Position numbers and translations under genes: made by a program
Notes under the pieces: model-generated
What the model was told of the DNA's origin: nothing
The model's database searches: none
The model's input: the letters and a program-made list of their open reading frames with translations, nothing else
In this document: piece after piece, positions 51,800 through 59,783 of the stretch
How the letters are laid out: the number at the start of each line of letters is the position of its first letter
How positions within the stretch are numbered: position 1 is the first letter of the stretch
From: CAWCBH01 sp963793785
Lineage (GTDB): Bacteria; Actinomycetota; Thermoleophilia; Solirubrobacterales; 70-9
DNA length: 64,000 nt
Reading direction: 5' to 3'
Assembly: GCA_963793785.1 (NCBI GenBank)
Contig: CAWCBH010000003.1
Span: 682,001 to 746,000, forward strand

Positions 51800-51867
51800 G
51801 CGCGGAGCGAGCGAAGCGTCGATCTCTGGTTCCGCGCGAGCGAGCGAAGCGCGAGGATTTGCGATGA
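51796..51867 (+). repeat. 68-bp mini-ORF repeat, copy 2
   Basis: Between ctaD and the Usp-like gene. A TTG overlaps the ctaD stop (TTGA) and opens a 23-codon frame whose TGA overlaps the next ATG (ATGA). The peptide ends PRERAKREDLR, close to copy 1 at 1998-2069. The TTCCGCGCGAGCGAGCGAAG stretch and following bases are nearly identical in both. No clear flanking direct repeat here. No other copy was found in the window. Confidence 0.7.
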
Positions 51868-53039
51868 CCGAGGACGAGCAGCGGCGAGACGACCAGGAGT
51901 CGCCGGCCGAGCGCCAGGACCCCGAACCGGCCAGCGAGGCCGAGGCGGGCCAGCCGTCGGAAGGGGGCGAGCCGTCGGCGGCGCCGGAGACGCCGCAGGA
52001 GGTCGAGGAATCCGATTCTCCGGGAGCGCAGCCCGACGCCCCCGAGGGCGACCAGGACGAGCAGCCGCGGACCACCGAGGGCGGCCCGCGACCCGAGCTC
52101 GAGCGCCAGGAGCCGGTCCAGTCCGACCAGCCGCAGTCGGTCGCCAGCCCGCAGACGCCCGAGGCCCCGGCCCATGATCCCGACGGCGAACCGTTGCTGA
52201 TCTTCCTCAACGAGGTGGCCGGCGGCCGCAAGCTCCTCGAGGCGGCACGCGAGCGAGCCCGGGCTTCGTCTTACGTCGCCGTTGTGGCTCCGCAGAACCA
52301 GCCGGCGGTCGGGCAGCTGATCGACACCGGCGAGATCCGCGATGCGGCGCGCAGCCGCGTCGACGTGACGATGGCGGTCCTCGACGAGTTCGGGATCGAG
52401 TCGGTGGGAGACGTCCTCGACCCCGACCCGGCGCTGGCGCTGGACGACGCGATCCGCGCCCACGAGCCGGGTGAGGTGCTGCTCTCGTGCCTGTACGAGA
52501 CCCGCTTCGGGCTGACCCGGCGCAACCTCGTCGAGTGGGCCAGGGACCGCTTCGCCGCCGATTGCACCCTGACCCACGTCCCGGTCCGGATCGAGGACGA
52601 CTCGATCCGCTGGGACGTGATCCACACCCTGGTCGTCGCCACGCAGACGGTCGCCACCGAGGATCTGCTCGAGCGGCTGAAGGAGCGGGCTCGCGAGCGC
52701 CCGCATCGCTACACGATCATCTGCCCCCGCTCGGAGCAGGTCAGCCGCGAGGACGTCAGCCGCAACCTCGCGGCGACGCTGGCGGTGCTCTACCGCTCCG
52801 ACGTCGACGCGACCGGGCAGCCGATGAGCCCCGATCCCTTCCACGCGGTGCAGAACGCGATCGCCCACTACCGCATCGACGAGGTGCTGATCTCGACCTT
52901 CGCCGGCGAGCAATCGCGCTGGCTCGAGGAAGACCTGGTCGGGCGGGTGCGGGAGATCACCGAGAAGCCGGTCGAGCACCTGGAGGCCGGACGGACGCCG
53001 CAGAAGGTCGCCGCCGCGGTGGCCGGGGGAGGCGAGTAG
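51864..53039 (+). CDS. tandem UspA-like domain protein with acidic N-terminal region
   Basis: 391 residues. Residues 1-105 are Glu/Pro/Ser/Ala-rich and disordered. Two alpha/beta domains follow: one from about 109 (PLLIFLNEVAGGRKLLEAA...AIRAHEPGEVLLSCLYETRFGLTRRNLVEWAR) and one from about 250 (HTLVVATQTVATEDLLERL...HYRIDEVLISTFAGEQSRWLEEDLVGR). Both resemble the nucleotide-binding-like universal stress fold, as does the gene at 53677. Sits between ctaD and ctaE, starting directly after a mini-ORF repeat. Confidence 0.75.
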   Translation: MTEDEQRRDDQESPAERQDPEPASEAEAGQPSEGGEPSAAPETPQEVEESDSPGAQPDAPEGDQDEQPRTTEGGPRPELERQEPVQSDQPQSVASPQTPEAPAHDPDGEPLLIFLNEVAGGRKLLEAARERARASSYVAVVAPQNQPAVGQLIDTGEIRDAARSRVDVTMAVLDEFGIESVGDVLDPDPALALDDAIRAHEPGEVLLSCLYETRFGLTRRNLVEWARDRFAADCTLTHVPVRIEDDSIRWDVIHTLVVATQTVATEDLLERLKERARERPHRYTIICPRSEQVSREDVSRNLAATLAVLYRSDVDATGQPMSPDPFHAVQNAIAHYRIDEVLISTFAGEQSRWLEEDLVGRVREITEKPVEHLEAGRTPQKVAAAVAGGGE

Positions 53040-53041
53040 CG

Positions 53042-53665
53042 ATGGAGAGCGCCAGCGTCGCGCTGGGTCACGGGCACGAAGAGCACCACGGGCCTCCCGA
53101 GGCGCACCAGAGCTCGCGGATCGACCGCCAGACGCTCGGGATCCTGCTCTTCATCGTCTCCGAGGTGATGCTGTTCGGAGCCTTCTTCGCCTCCTACTTC
53201 TTCCTCCGGGTCGTCGTCGATCCCGCCTCCTGGCCGCCGGAGCAGTTCGAGCTCCCGGTCGCCGTCGCCGGCGTCAACACCGCGATCCTCGTCTCCTCGA
53301 GCTTCACGATGCACTACGCGCTGGAGGGGATTCGCCGCGATAACCACCAGGCGCTGAAGCTGGGGCTGATCGCGACCTGGCTGCTCGGCGCCACCTTCCT
53401 CTTCATCCAGATCAACGAGTACATCCACATCGGCTTCAGCGCGCGCGACGAGGCCTTCGGGTCGATCTTCTACGGCCTCACGGGCCTGCACGGGGCCCAC
53501 GTCTTCGTCGGCCTGCTGCTGCTGACCTTCGCCAACATCCGCGCCCTGCGCGGGCATTTCGGCCCCGCCGCCAAGGACCACCTCGGCGTCGAGGTGCCGG
53601 GCATCTACTGGCACTTCGTCGACGTGATGTGGATCATCGTCTTCACCGCCGTCTACATCCTCTAG
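53042..53665 (+). CDS. ctaE: cytochrome c oxidase subunit III
   Basis: 207 residues from ATG 53042. A His-rich start (ALGHGHEEHHGPPEAHQ) precedes LLFIVSEVMLFGAFFASYFFLRV. Five helices in the order usual for subunit III, ending with HGAHVFVGLLLLTFANIRAL and GVEVPGIYWHFVDVMWIIVFTAVYIL. Supports the ctaC-ctaD oxidase. Confidence 0.95.
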   Translation: MESASVALGHGHEEHHGPPEAHQSSRIDRQTLGILLFIVSEVMLFGAFFASYFFLRVVVDPASWPPEQFELPVAVAGVNTAILVSSSFTMHYALEGIRRDNHQALKLGLIATWLLGATFLFIQINEYIHIGFSARDEAFGSIFYGLTGLHGAHVFVGLLLLTFANIRALRGHFGPAAKDHLGVEVPGIYWHFVDVMWIIVFTAVYIL

Positions 53666-53676
53666 CCGAGGCCGCG

Positions 53677-54333
53677 ATGCACAATCCGCTGCGCTCGGAA
53701 GCCGACGCCTTCAGGTGGGTCGTCGCGATCGGCCTTGCAGCCGCCTCGGTGATCGCCCTCACCCTGCTCACAAGGCCGGCGGTCGGTGCCGCCTGGGGAG
53801 CAGGGCTGGTCGGTTTTGGCGTCGGCCTCCTCTGGCGCACCTCGCGCGGGTCGCTGCGACCGGGGCTCGAGCTGGCGCGGCGGGGCGACGGCAAGCACCG
53901 GATCCTCGTCGTCGCCAACCAGACGGTCGGCGGCAAGGCGTTGCTGGCGGAGATCGGCAACCGCGCCCGCGGACGGCCGGCCGAGGTGCTTGTCGTCACC
54001 CCTGCTCTTGCCAGCTCACGGGCAGCCCACTGGGCGTCGGATCTCGACGAGGCGATCGAGCTGGCTCGCCAGCGAATGGAGCTATCGGTGATCGCCATCG
54101 AAGGGACCGGGCTGAAGGTCCGCGGCGAGGTGGGGGACTCCGACCCCAACGTCGCCATCGAGGACGCGCTGCGCGCATTCCCGGCCGACGAGATCGTGAT
54201 CTCGACCCATCCGCCGGATCGGTCGCGCTGGCTCGAGCACGGGGTCGTCGACCGGGCGCGTTCGGAGGTCGAGCTACCGGTAACCCACGTGACGGTCGAC
54301 CTCGAGGCCGAGCGGACCGCCAAGGCTCGCTAG
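53677..54333 (+). CDS. membrane-anchored UspA-like protein
   Basis: 218 residues from ATG 53677. Two N-terminal helices (FRWVVAIGLAAASVIALTLL and VGAAWGAGLVGFGVGLLW) then a soluble domain HRILVVANQTVGGKALLAEIG...ADEIVISTHPPDRSRWLEHGVVDRARSE, homologous to the two domains of the 51864 gene. The end overlaps the convergent ctaA by 4 nt. Its role next to the oxidase is unknown; sensing or assembly are possible. Confidence 0.75.
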   Translation: MHNPLRSEADAFRWVVAIGLAAASVIALTLLTRPAVGAAWGAGLVGFGVGLLWRTSRGSLRPGLELARRGDGKHRILVVANQTVGGKALLAEIGNRARGRPAEVLVVTPALASSRAAHWASDLDEAIELARQRMELSVIAIEGTGLKVRGEVGDSDPNVAIEDALRAFPADEIVISTHPPDRSRWLEHGVVDRARSEVELPVTHVTVDLEAERTAKAR

Positions 54334-55294
54334 GTCGCGCCGACGCGCTCCGGCACTCGTTCCGGACCGGCGCGCATCGGTGCTGCCGCCTTCCTAGGCT
54401 CCAGTCGCCCGGCCGCGGCGACGGTCCACAGCACCGTGAGCCAGGTGATCGTCGCCAGGGCCACGTGCAGCCAGACGATCCCCGCCGGCAACTCCAGGGC
54501 CCACTGGATCCCGCCCACGGCACCCTGCAGCGCCAGCAGGCCGATCAGGACCGAGAGCGGGCGCAGGGCCCGTCGCTCTCCTCCCTGGCGGCGCAGCAGC
54601 AGCCAGATCCCGATCGCGGCGAGGCCGAACAGCGCCGCCAGCGACGAATGCCGCTGCACCATCCACTCCAGCGTCCCGGCGCCCTGAAAGTCGAAGCGCT
54701 GGACCAGCTCGCCCTCGTGGTCTCCGGCATGGGGCCCCGACCCGGTCGACATCGTCCCGAGGACGATCGTCAGCTGGCCGAGGGGGATCAGGCCGCGCAC
54801 GGCCCAGACGCCGAGCCGGTCGGCGCGAGCGACCCCGCTCACCCGGCTCATAGCGCGAGCACCAGGCGAGCGCGAACGCCGCGTCGAGCAGGAACATCGA
54901 GAGGATGAAGTGCAGCATCACCAGCTCCGGTGCGAGGTGGTGCTTGACGACGAAGGCGCCGAGGATTGCCTGCCCGATCACACCCAGCGGCAGCAGGGCG
55001 CCGAACAGCGCCAGGTGCCGGCGAAACGGCTTGCCGAAAGAAGGCCAGGGCGCTGGCCGCGATCACCGCCAGGCCGACGAAGCCGGTGATCACCCGGTTC
55101 CCGTACTCGATCACCGCGTGAAACTCCAGTGGCGGAACGGTCCTCCCGTAGCACTTCGGCCAGTCCGGGCAGCCGAGACCGGAGCCGGTGAGCCGGACAG
55201 CGGCGCCGGTGAAGACGATCATCGTCAGCGCCGCCAGCGCGACGTAGGTGACCTTCCGGTACTGCTCGGGCGTGATCGCCAGGCGGTTCCGCAA
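54330..55294 (-). CDS. ctaA: heme A synthase CtaA, two apparent frameshifts
   Basis: Complete coverage of a CtaA-like membrane protein spread over three frames. TTG 55294 starts ITPEQYRKVTYVALAALTMIVFTGAAVRLTGSGLGCPDWPKCYGRTVPP with the WPxC motif and EYGNRVITGFVG. At about 55036 the frame shifts +1 to IGQAILGAFVVKHHLAPELVMLHFILSM. At about 54852 it shifts +1 again to GVWAVRGLIPLGQLTIVLGTM...VQRHSSLAALFGLAAIG. Each step needs one base removed. Converts heme O to heme A for the aa3 oxidase. Probably an intact gene in the cell. Confidence 0.8.
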
Positions 55295-55295
55295 A

Positions 55296-56084
55296 TCAGC
55301 CGCGGTTGGCGCCCTGGCCCCGGCCCTGCTTGCCGCCCGAGGGCTTCTTGCCGCCGCTCTGCTTGCCATCGCTCCCCTGGCTGCCGCCTGTCTGGCCACC
55401 GCCGACCGATCCGCCCGTGGACTCGATCAGGTATTGGACCAAGAGCTTCAGCTCGTCGGGGGGAATGATGTCGGAGTAGTTCTGCGGCATCACGTCGAGC
55501 GGGAACCCCTGCGACTGCACGGCGTTGGCATCGACGATCGATTCCTCGACCTGCGCCATGCTCTGGCCGGGCAGCACCTCGTCGAGGTTGGGACCCGTCA
55601 CCCCGCCCGCGTCCGCTTCCGCGAGGATGTGGCAGCCGCCGCAGCCGTTGTTGGCGAAGACCTGCGCGCCGGGCCCTCCAGGGACCATCGGCGGCGCCGC
55701 GCCGGGAACCCCGGCGTAGCGCGCCACGTAGGCCGAGACGTCGTCGAGGTCGTTGCCGGTCACCAGGTCGGCCGGCATCGAGACGGCTGGGTTGCCGGTG
55801 CTCGGCCGCGGATACGCGATCTGCGTCGCGACGATGCCCTCGATCGTGTCGCTGTCCATTCCGGCCGCACGGGCGGGACCGAAGGCGTCGTCGAGGTCCG
55901 GGCCCACCTGGGCGGAGGTGCCCGCCTCGGCCATCACATGGCAGGTTCCGCACTTCTGGACGAAGAGGATCCGGCCGCGCTCGACGTCGGCGTCGCCGGT
56001 GCCGCAGCCGGCGCCGAGGACGCCGATCGCCGCCACGGCGGCAAGCGCAAGCAGGGGGCGAGTGGGGTTCGACGACTTCGGCAT
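55296..56084 (-). CDS. di-heme cytochrome c lipoprotein
   Basis: 262 residues. Lipobox VLGAGCGTGD. Two c-type heme sites: QKCGTCHVMAEAG (about residue 43) and NGCGGCHILAEADAGG (about 148), each with a downstream Met (VSMPADLV and PLDVMPQNYSD). The tail is Gly/Ser/Lys-rich. Likely carries electrons to the oxidase. It ends one base before the ctaA TTG. Confidence 0.9.
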   Translation of the reverse strand: MPKSSNPTRPLLALAAVAAIGVLGAGCGTGDADVERGRILFVQKCGTCHVMAEAGTSAQVGPDLDDAFGPARAAGMDSDTIEGIVATQIAYPRPSTGNPAVSMPADLVTGNDLDDVSAYVARYAGVPGAAPPMVPGGPGAQVFANNGCGGCHILAEADAGGVTGPNLDEVLPGQSMAQVEESIVDANAVQSQGFPLDVMPQNYSDIIPPDELKLLVQYLIESTGGSVGGGQTGGSQGSDGKQSGGKKPSGGKQGRGQGANRG

Positions 56085-56204
56085 CGAGGGTCGCGAGGCG
56101 GCCCGATTCTATAGATCGCCGATCGAGTAAAACCCGGCATCCGGGTCGGATAAGCTTGCGGCGATTCGCACGATTGTCGACCGGGCCGGAGGACGGGCAG
56201 GCGA

Positions 56205-56606
56205 ATGCAGGTGAGGGAAGGAATGTCTGAGGTGATCCTCTCGGTCGGCCCATCCCACACGCTGCGCGAAGCCGCGCGGCGGATGACCGAGAAGCGCACC
56301 GGCGCGGCGCTGGTCATCGACGAGGAGTCGCCGGCGCCGCGGATCATCACCGAGCGCGACGTGCTGCTGTCGGTCGGCAACGGCGAGGACCCCGACACCG
56401 AGCTGGTCAGCGATCACATGAGCGAGAGCGTGATCGCCGCTGCGCCCGACTGGAGCCTGGAGCGGGCGGCGGCGGAGATGTCACGGCGCGGAATCCGCCA
56501 CCTGGTCGTCTATGAGCAGGCCGACCTGGTCGGCGTGCTGTCGATGCGCGACATCGTCCGCGTCTGGACCTCCGAGGGCGCTACCTCGGGGATGACCCCG
56601 GACTGA
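56205..56606 (+). CDS. CBS domain pair protein
   Basis: 133 residues: two CBS motifs, EVILSVGPSHTLREAARRMTEKRTGAALVID and SVIAAAPDWSLERAAAEMSRRGIRHLVVYE, the second ending VGVLSMRDIVRVW. Single-function regulatory module. It lies in the respiratory island between cytochrome c and small membrane genes, on the opposite strand, divergent from cytochrome c. Confidence 0.88.
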   Translation: MQVREGMSEVILSVGPSHTLREAARRMTEKRTGAALVIDEESPAPRIITERDVLLSVGNGEDPDTELVSDHMSESVIAAAPDWSLERAAAEMSRRGIRHLVVYEQADLVGVLSMRDIVRVWTSEGATSGMTPD

Positions 56607-56619
56607 CCGCGCCGGCGGC

Positions 56620-56928
56620 CTAGCCGCGCTTCGGCGCCCGCAGCGAGGCGGCGGGCAGGACCGCCCCGCGCACGCGCTGGCGGCGCGGGAGGCGGTAGAA
56701 GTCGCGCACGGCCCCGGCGACCATGCTGCGCAGCGCCAGCAGCCCGACGACGGCACCGATGATCATGTAGATCTGGCCGCGGACGACGAAGCCCTGGGCG
56801 AAGATGCCGCAGACCAGCAGCGCCGCGGCGAAGGCGAACAGCGGCGGCCCCCAGGATGGGCGCGGGGCATAGATCAGCTCCGTCGGCTGCGGCACTTCCC
56901 CCGCCTCGCTCGTCGGGCTCCCGGCCAT
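56620..56928 (-). CDS. two-helix membrane protein, possible oxidase subunit IV-like
   Basis: 102 residues. TELIYAPRPSWGPPLFAFAAALLVCGIFAQGF and IYMIIGAVVGLLALRSMVAGAV give two helices; the tail is basic. The position in the cta cluster and two-helix design suggest a small accessory subunit of a cytochrome oxidase, but no family is assigned. The ATG immediately follows the stop of the 37-residue gene upstream. Confidence 0.65.
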   Translation of the reverse strand: MAGSPTSEAGEVPQPTELIYAPRPSWGPPLFAFAAALLVCGIFAQGFVVRGQIYMIIGAVVGLLALRSMVAGAVRDFYRLPRRQRVRGAVLPAASLRAPKRG

Positions 56929-57042
56929 CTACTGGGCGATGTAGAGGATCGCGACGACGAAGCAGAGCGCGAAGATCCCGGCGACCAGAGCACCTCGCAT
57001 CAGGGCGGTGGTGAGGTTGGCTCGTGCGGTCTCGCGGTCCAT
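56929..57042 (-). CDS. 37-residue single-helix membrane protein
   Basis: From ATG 57042 to TAG 56931-56929. MDRETARANLTTALMRGAL then LVAGIFALCFVVAILYIAQ, one hydrophobic helix. Its stop abuts the ATG of the two-helix gene (TAGATG). Small single-helix subunits of this kind are common in haem-copper oxidases; no assignment is made. A 57-bp repeat has inserted just upstream. Confidence 0.6.
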   Translation of the reverse strand: MDRETARANLTTALMRGALVAGIFALCFVVAILYIAQ

Positions 57043-57050
57043 GGAGGGTT

Positions 57051-57121
57051 TGTATCAGCCGGCGCAGTGTTGCGCCGGCACTGGCTGGTCAGGCGGCGCA
57101 GCCGCCGCAATGATGTATCAG
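57051..57121. repeat. 57-bp double-hairpin repeat, copy 2, with 8-bp direct repeats
   Basis: The element spans about 57059-57113 and is flanked by TGTATCAG at 57051-57058 and 57114-57121. First hairpin GCCGGCGCA-GTGT-TGCGCCGGC (57058-57079), a 7-nt linker, then the constant block at 57087-57115 shared with 31626-31654, with G changed to A near its end. Removing the element would put the ctaB stop 8 nt before the 37-residue gene. A small mobile element is the best reading. Confidence 0.7.
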
Positions 57122-57981
57122 GCGATTCGGTCCGCGGCCATGGCCACGAACAGCAGCGCCAGGTAGGCCAGCGAGGCGAGGTAGAGGCGCAGCGCGCCGC
57201 GCCGGCTCGGCCGCGCCCGCAGCCGAATCGCAAGGGCCAGGAAGCCGCCGCCCAGCGCCACCGCCGCGCCCAGGTAGAGGCCGCCGAAGAGGCCGGTGGC
57301 GACCGGCGCCAAGGTCACGGCGACGAGGAGCACCGTGTAGGCGAGGATCTGGCGCCGGGTTTCCTGCTCGCCGCGGGCGACCGGAAGCATCGGCACGCCG
57401 GTGCGCGCGTAGTCGTCGGAGATCAGCAGCGACAGGGCCCAGAAGTGGGGCGGCGTCCAGAGGAAGACGATCGCGAACGGCCACAACGACTCGAGCGAGA
57501 GGCTGCCGGTCGCCGCCGCCCAGCCGACCAGCGGCGGGACTGCCCCCGCCGCTCCACCGATGACGATGTTCTGGGGGGTCAGCGGCTTCAGCCACAGCGT
57601 GTAGACGAACACGTAGCCGAGCAGCCCGGCCATCGCCAGCGACGCCGCCAGCAGGTTGACGGTCAGCCAGAGCTGGGCGAAGGCGAGCGTCCCGAGCACG
57701 ATGCCGAAGACGAGCCCGTGCAGGGGCTCGATCCGGCCGCTGACGAGGGGACGGTTGCGGTACGCGCCATGCGGGCGTCACGGTCCCGATCGAGGTAGTG
57801 GTTGATCGCCCCGGCGCCACCGGCCGCGAGGTATCCGCCGAGGACCGTCCAGAGGATCGTCGCCGCGCGCCGGCCCGCCTGGGTCGGCGACGAACATCGT
57901 CGCCACCGTGGTCAGCAGCAGCAGGGCGATGATCCGCGGCTTGGTCAGGGTGATGTAGTCGCGCAGGATTCCCAGCGACAT
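57118..57981 (-). CDS. ctaB: heme O synthase CtaB, two apparent frameshifts
   Basis: UbiA-family protoheme IX farnesyltransferase in three frames. ATG 57981 gives SLGILRDYITLTKPRIIALLLLTTVATMFVAD. About 57882 shifts +1 to RAATILWTVLGGYLAAGGAG and AINHYLDRDRDARMART, the prenyl-diphosphate NxxxDxxxD site. About 57760 loses one base, then RNRPLVSGRIEPLHGLVFG through LKPLTPQNIVIGGAAGAVPPLVGWA and TPPHFWALSLLISDDYARTGVPMLP. Supplies heme O to CtaA. Sequence is otherwise clean, so indel errors are likely. Confidence 0.82.
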
Positions 57982-58083
57982 CGAGCGCGGCGCAACCGCC
58001 GGCCCCAACCGCCCCCTGCTCGCGCGTGCGCCTTGCGCGCCGACGCCGGCTTCCACTAAAAAGCCCTTCGCCCGCTCATCGCT

Positions 58084-59783
58084 TCAGGCTACCGGCTGGC
58101 GGTCGCGCGACCGGACAGCGGCGGCGCCGCTGCGCAGACCGACCGCGTCGTGGATGTCGCGCAGCGGCTGGTGGCTGCGGACGTCGGGGACGACGTCGAA
58201 GTTGTGCGGCGGCGGCGGCGAGAGCGCAAACCACTCCAGCGAGTCGCCGCCCCAGTGGTCGGGCCTGGCCGGGCGCCCCGACTTCAGGCTCAGGATCGCA
58301 TTGACGAGGGTGAGGACGATGCCGGCGGCGAGGACGAAGGTCCCGATCGTCGCCACCAGGTTGTAGCCGCTGACTCCGGTGCCGTCGAAGAACTTGTAGG
58401 TGTCGACGACCTGACCCTGCACGCCGGCCAGGAACAGCGGCAGGAAGGCAAGATGGACCCCGATCAGCATCGTCCAGAAGGAGATTGCCGCCAGGCTCTC
58501 TCCCATCACCCGGCCGGTGATCTTCGGATACCAGAAGTGCAATGCCGCGAAGCCGCCGAAGACGGCGCCGCCGACCAGCGCATAGTGGGTGGCTGCGGTG
58601 GCGTCGGTCGTGTCTGACGGAGCTGCCAGGCCACGGCGACCATCGAATGCCCGATCTCCGCCGCCAGCCCGATCGAAGCGACCGATATCGCGCCGACCCC
58701 GAACAGCATCGGCGCCCGCATCCGCAGCGTGCCGCCGATCATCGTCGCGATCAGGTTGAAGATCACCAGCCCGAACGGGACCAGCAGCGCCAGGGCCATC
58801 GTCATCGCGAAGTACATCCAGCCGATCGAGATCGGTGCGGTGAGCATGTTCTGCAGCCAGGCCAGGGTGCCGATCGCGGCGATCGCGGCCAGGGAGCCGA
58901 TCACGGCACCGCGATTGAACAGCGGCTTGCGGGAGAAGGCGGGCACGATCTCCGCCAGCGCCCCGAAGGCTGTGATCAGGATCACCATGTAGGCGCCGGT
59001 GTAGAAGATCCAGCTCAGGTGCTGCCAGAGCAGCGGCGCGCCGCCGGAGCCGTCGGTGAAGAAGACGCCGCCGAGGTTGCGGTCGATCAGCAGCATCGTC
59101 ACCGCCGCCAGCATCACCGCCCCGATCACCAGCAGCAGCCAGGAGGAGATCGCCCCTGCCCAGGAGAACACCGGCAGCCGTCGCCAGGCCATTCCGGGGG
59201 CGCGAAGGTTGCGCATCGTCACCAGCAGGTCGATCGAGACGAAGACGAAGCCGAGTATCGCCAGGCCGGTGCCGGCGAGCCAGGCATCGACTCCGTTGTT
59301 GTCCAGGAAGGCGATGTCGGAGAGCGGCGGCAACGGGTTGACGCCGGCCTCCGACGGCGTGAACAGGAAGACCGAGTAGATCACCGTTGCGCCGGCGACG
59401 AACAGCCAGGTCCCGGTCTGGCCCAGTCGCGGCAGCGCGGTGCCGCGGGCGCCGATCTGCAGCGGCACCACGTAGTAGAAGAGGCCGATCGCCAGCGGCA
59501 GGGCGAACAGGAAGATCGTCGTCACCCCGTACATCGAGAGCAGGCGATTGAAGGTGACCGGGGAGAGCCAGGCGTTCTCGGGGATCGCCAGCTGCAGGCG
59601 CATGATCAACAGCTCGACGAGAGCGCAGAAGAGGAAGCCCAGCGCGGCGGTGATCAGGATCCGGGCGGTGTCCTTGTGGTCGGCGCTGCTGGCCAGCTCG
59701 GTCCAGCGGGGGCGGGGCCGCGAGTAGCCGTCGTCGACGACTTCGGGCCTGGCGGGGGCGAACCGAGGCGCGGTGGGAGTCAC
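58084..59783 (-). CDS. cytochrome oxidase subunit I-like protein lacking most metal ligands, one frameshift
   Basis: About 565 residues from GTG 59783, homologous to the ctaD in this window along its length. Helix II LSMYGVTTIF has Tyr85 where heme a His belongs. Helix VI FYTGAYMVIL has Thr262 for the CuB His and Met266 for the cross-linked Tyr. Helix VII AWLQNML has Gln311-Asn312 for the His-His pair. Helix X DATAATHYALVGG keeps only one His. The frame slips near 58620 (one base missing); the tail continues to TGA 58084 with HFWYPKITGR and LEWFALSPPPPHNFD. Membrane topology looks intact. It cannot be a standard oxidase. Confidence 0.85.

Noticed and set aside
54330..58056. Reading ctaA and ctaB as programmed frameshifting
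   Set aside because: No slippery heptamer or conserved structure is visible at the slips, two shifts per gene would be needed, and indel errors explain all of them.
58600..58630. Treating the subunit I-like gene as a simple pseudogene because of the frameshift
   Set aside because: Similarity continues straight after the single slip, other genes nearby have the same kind of slip, and the ligand substitutions are in-frame changes in both subunits.
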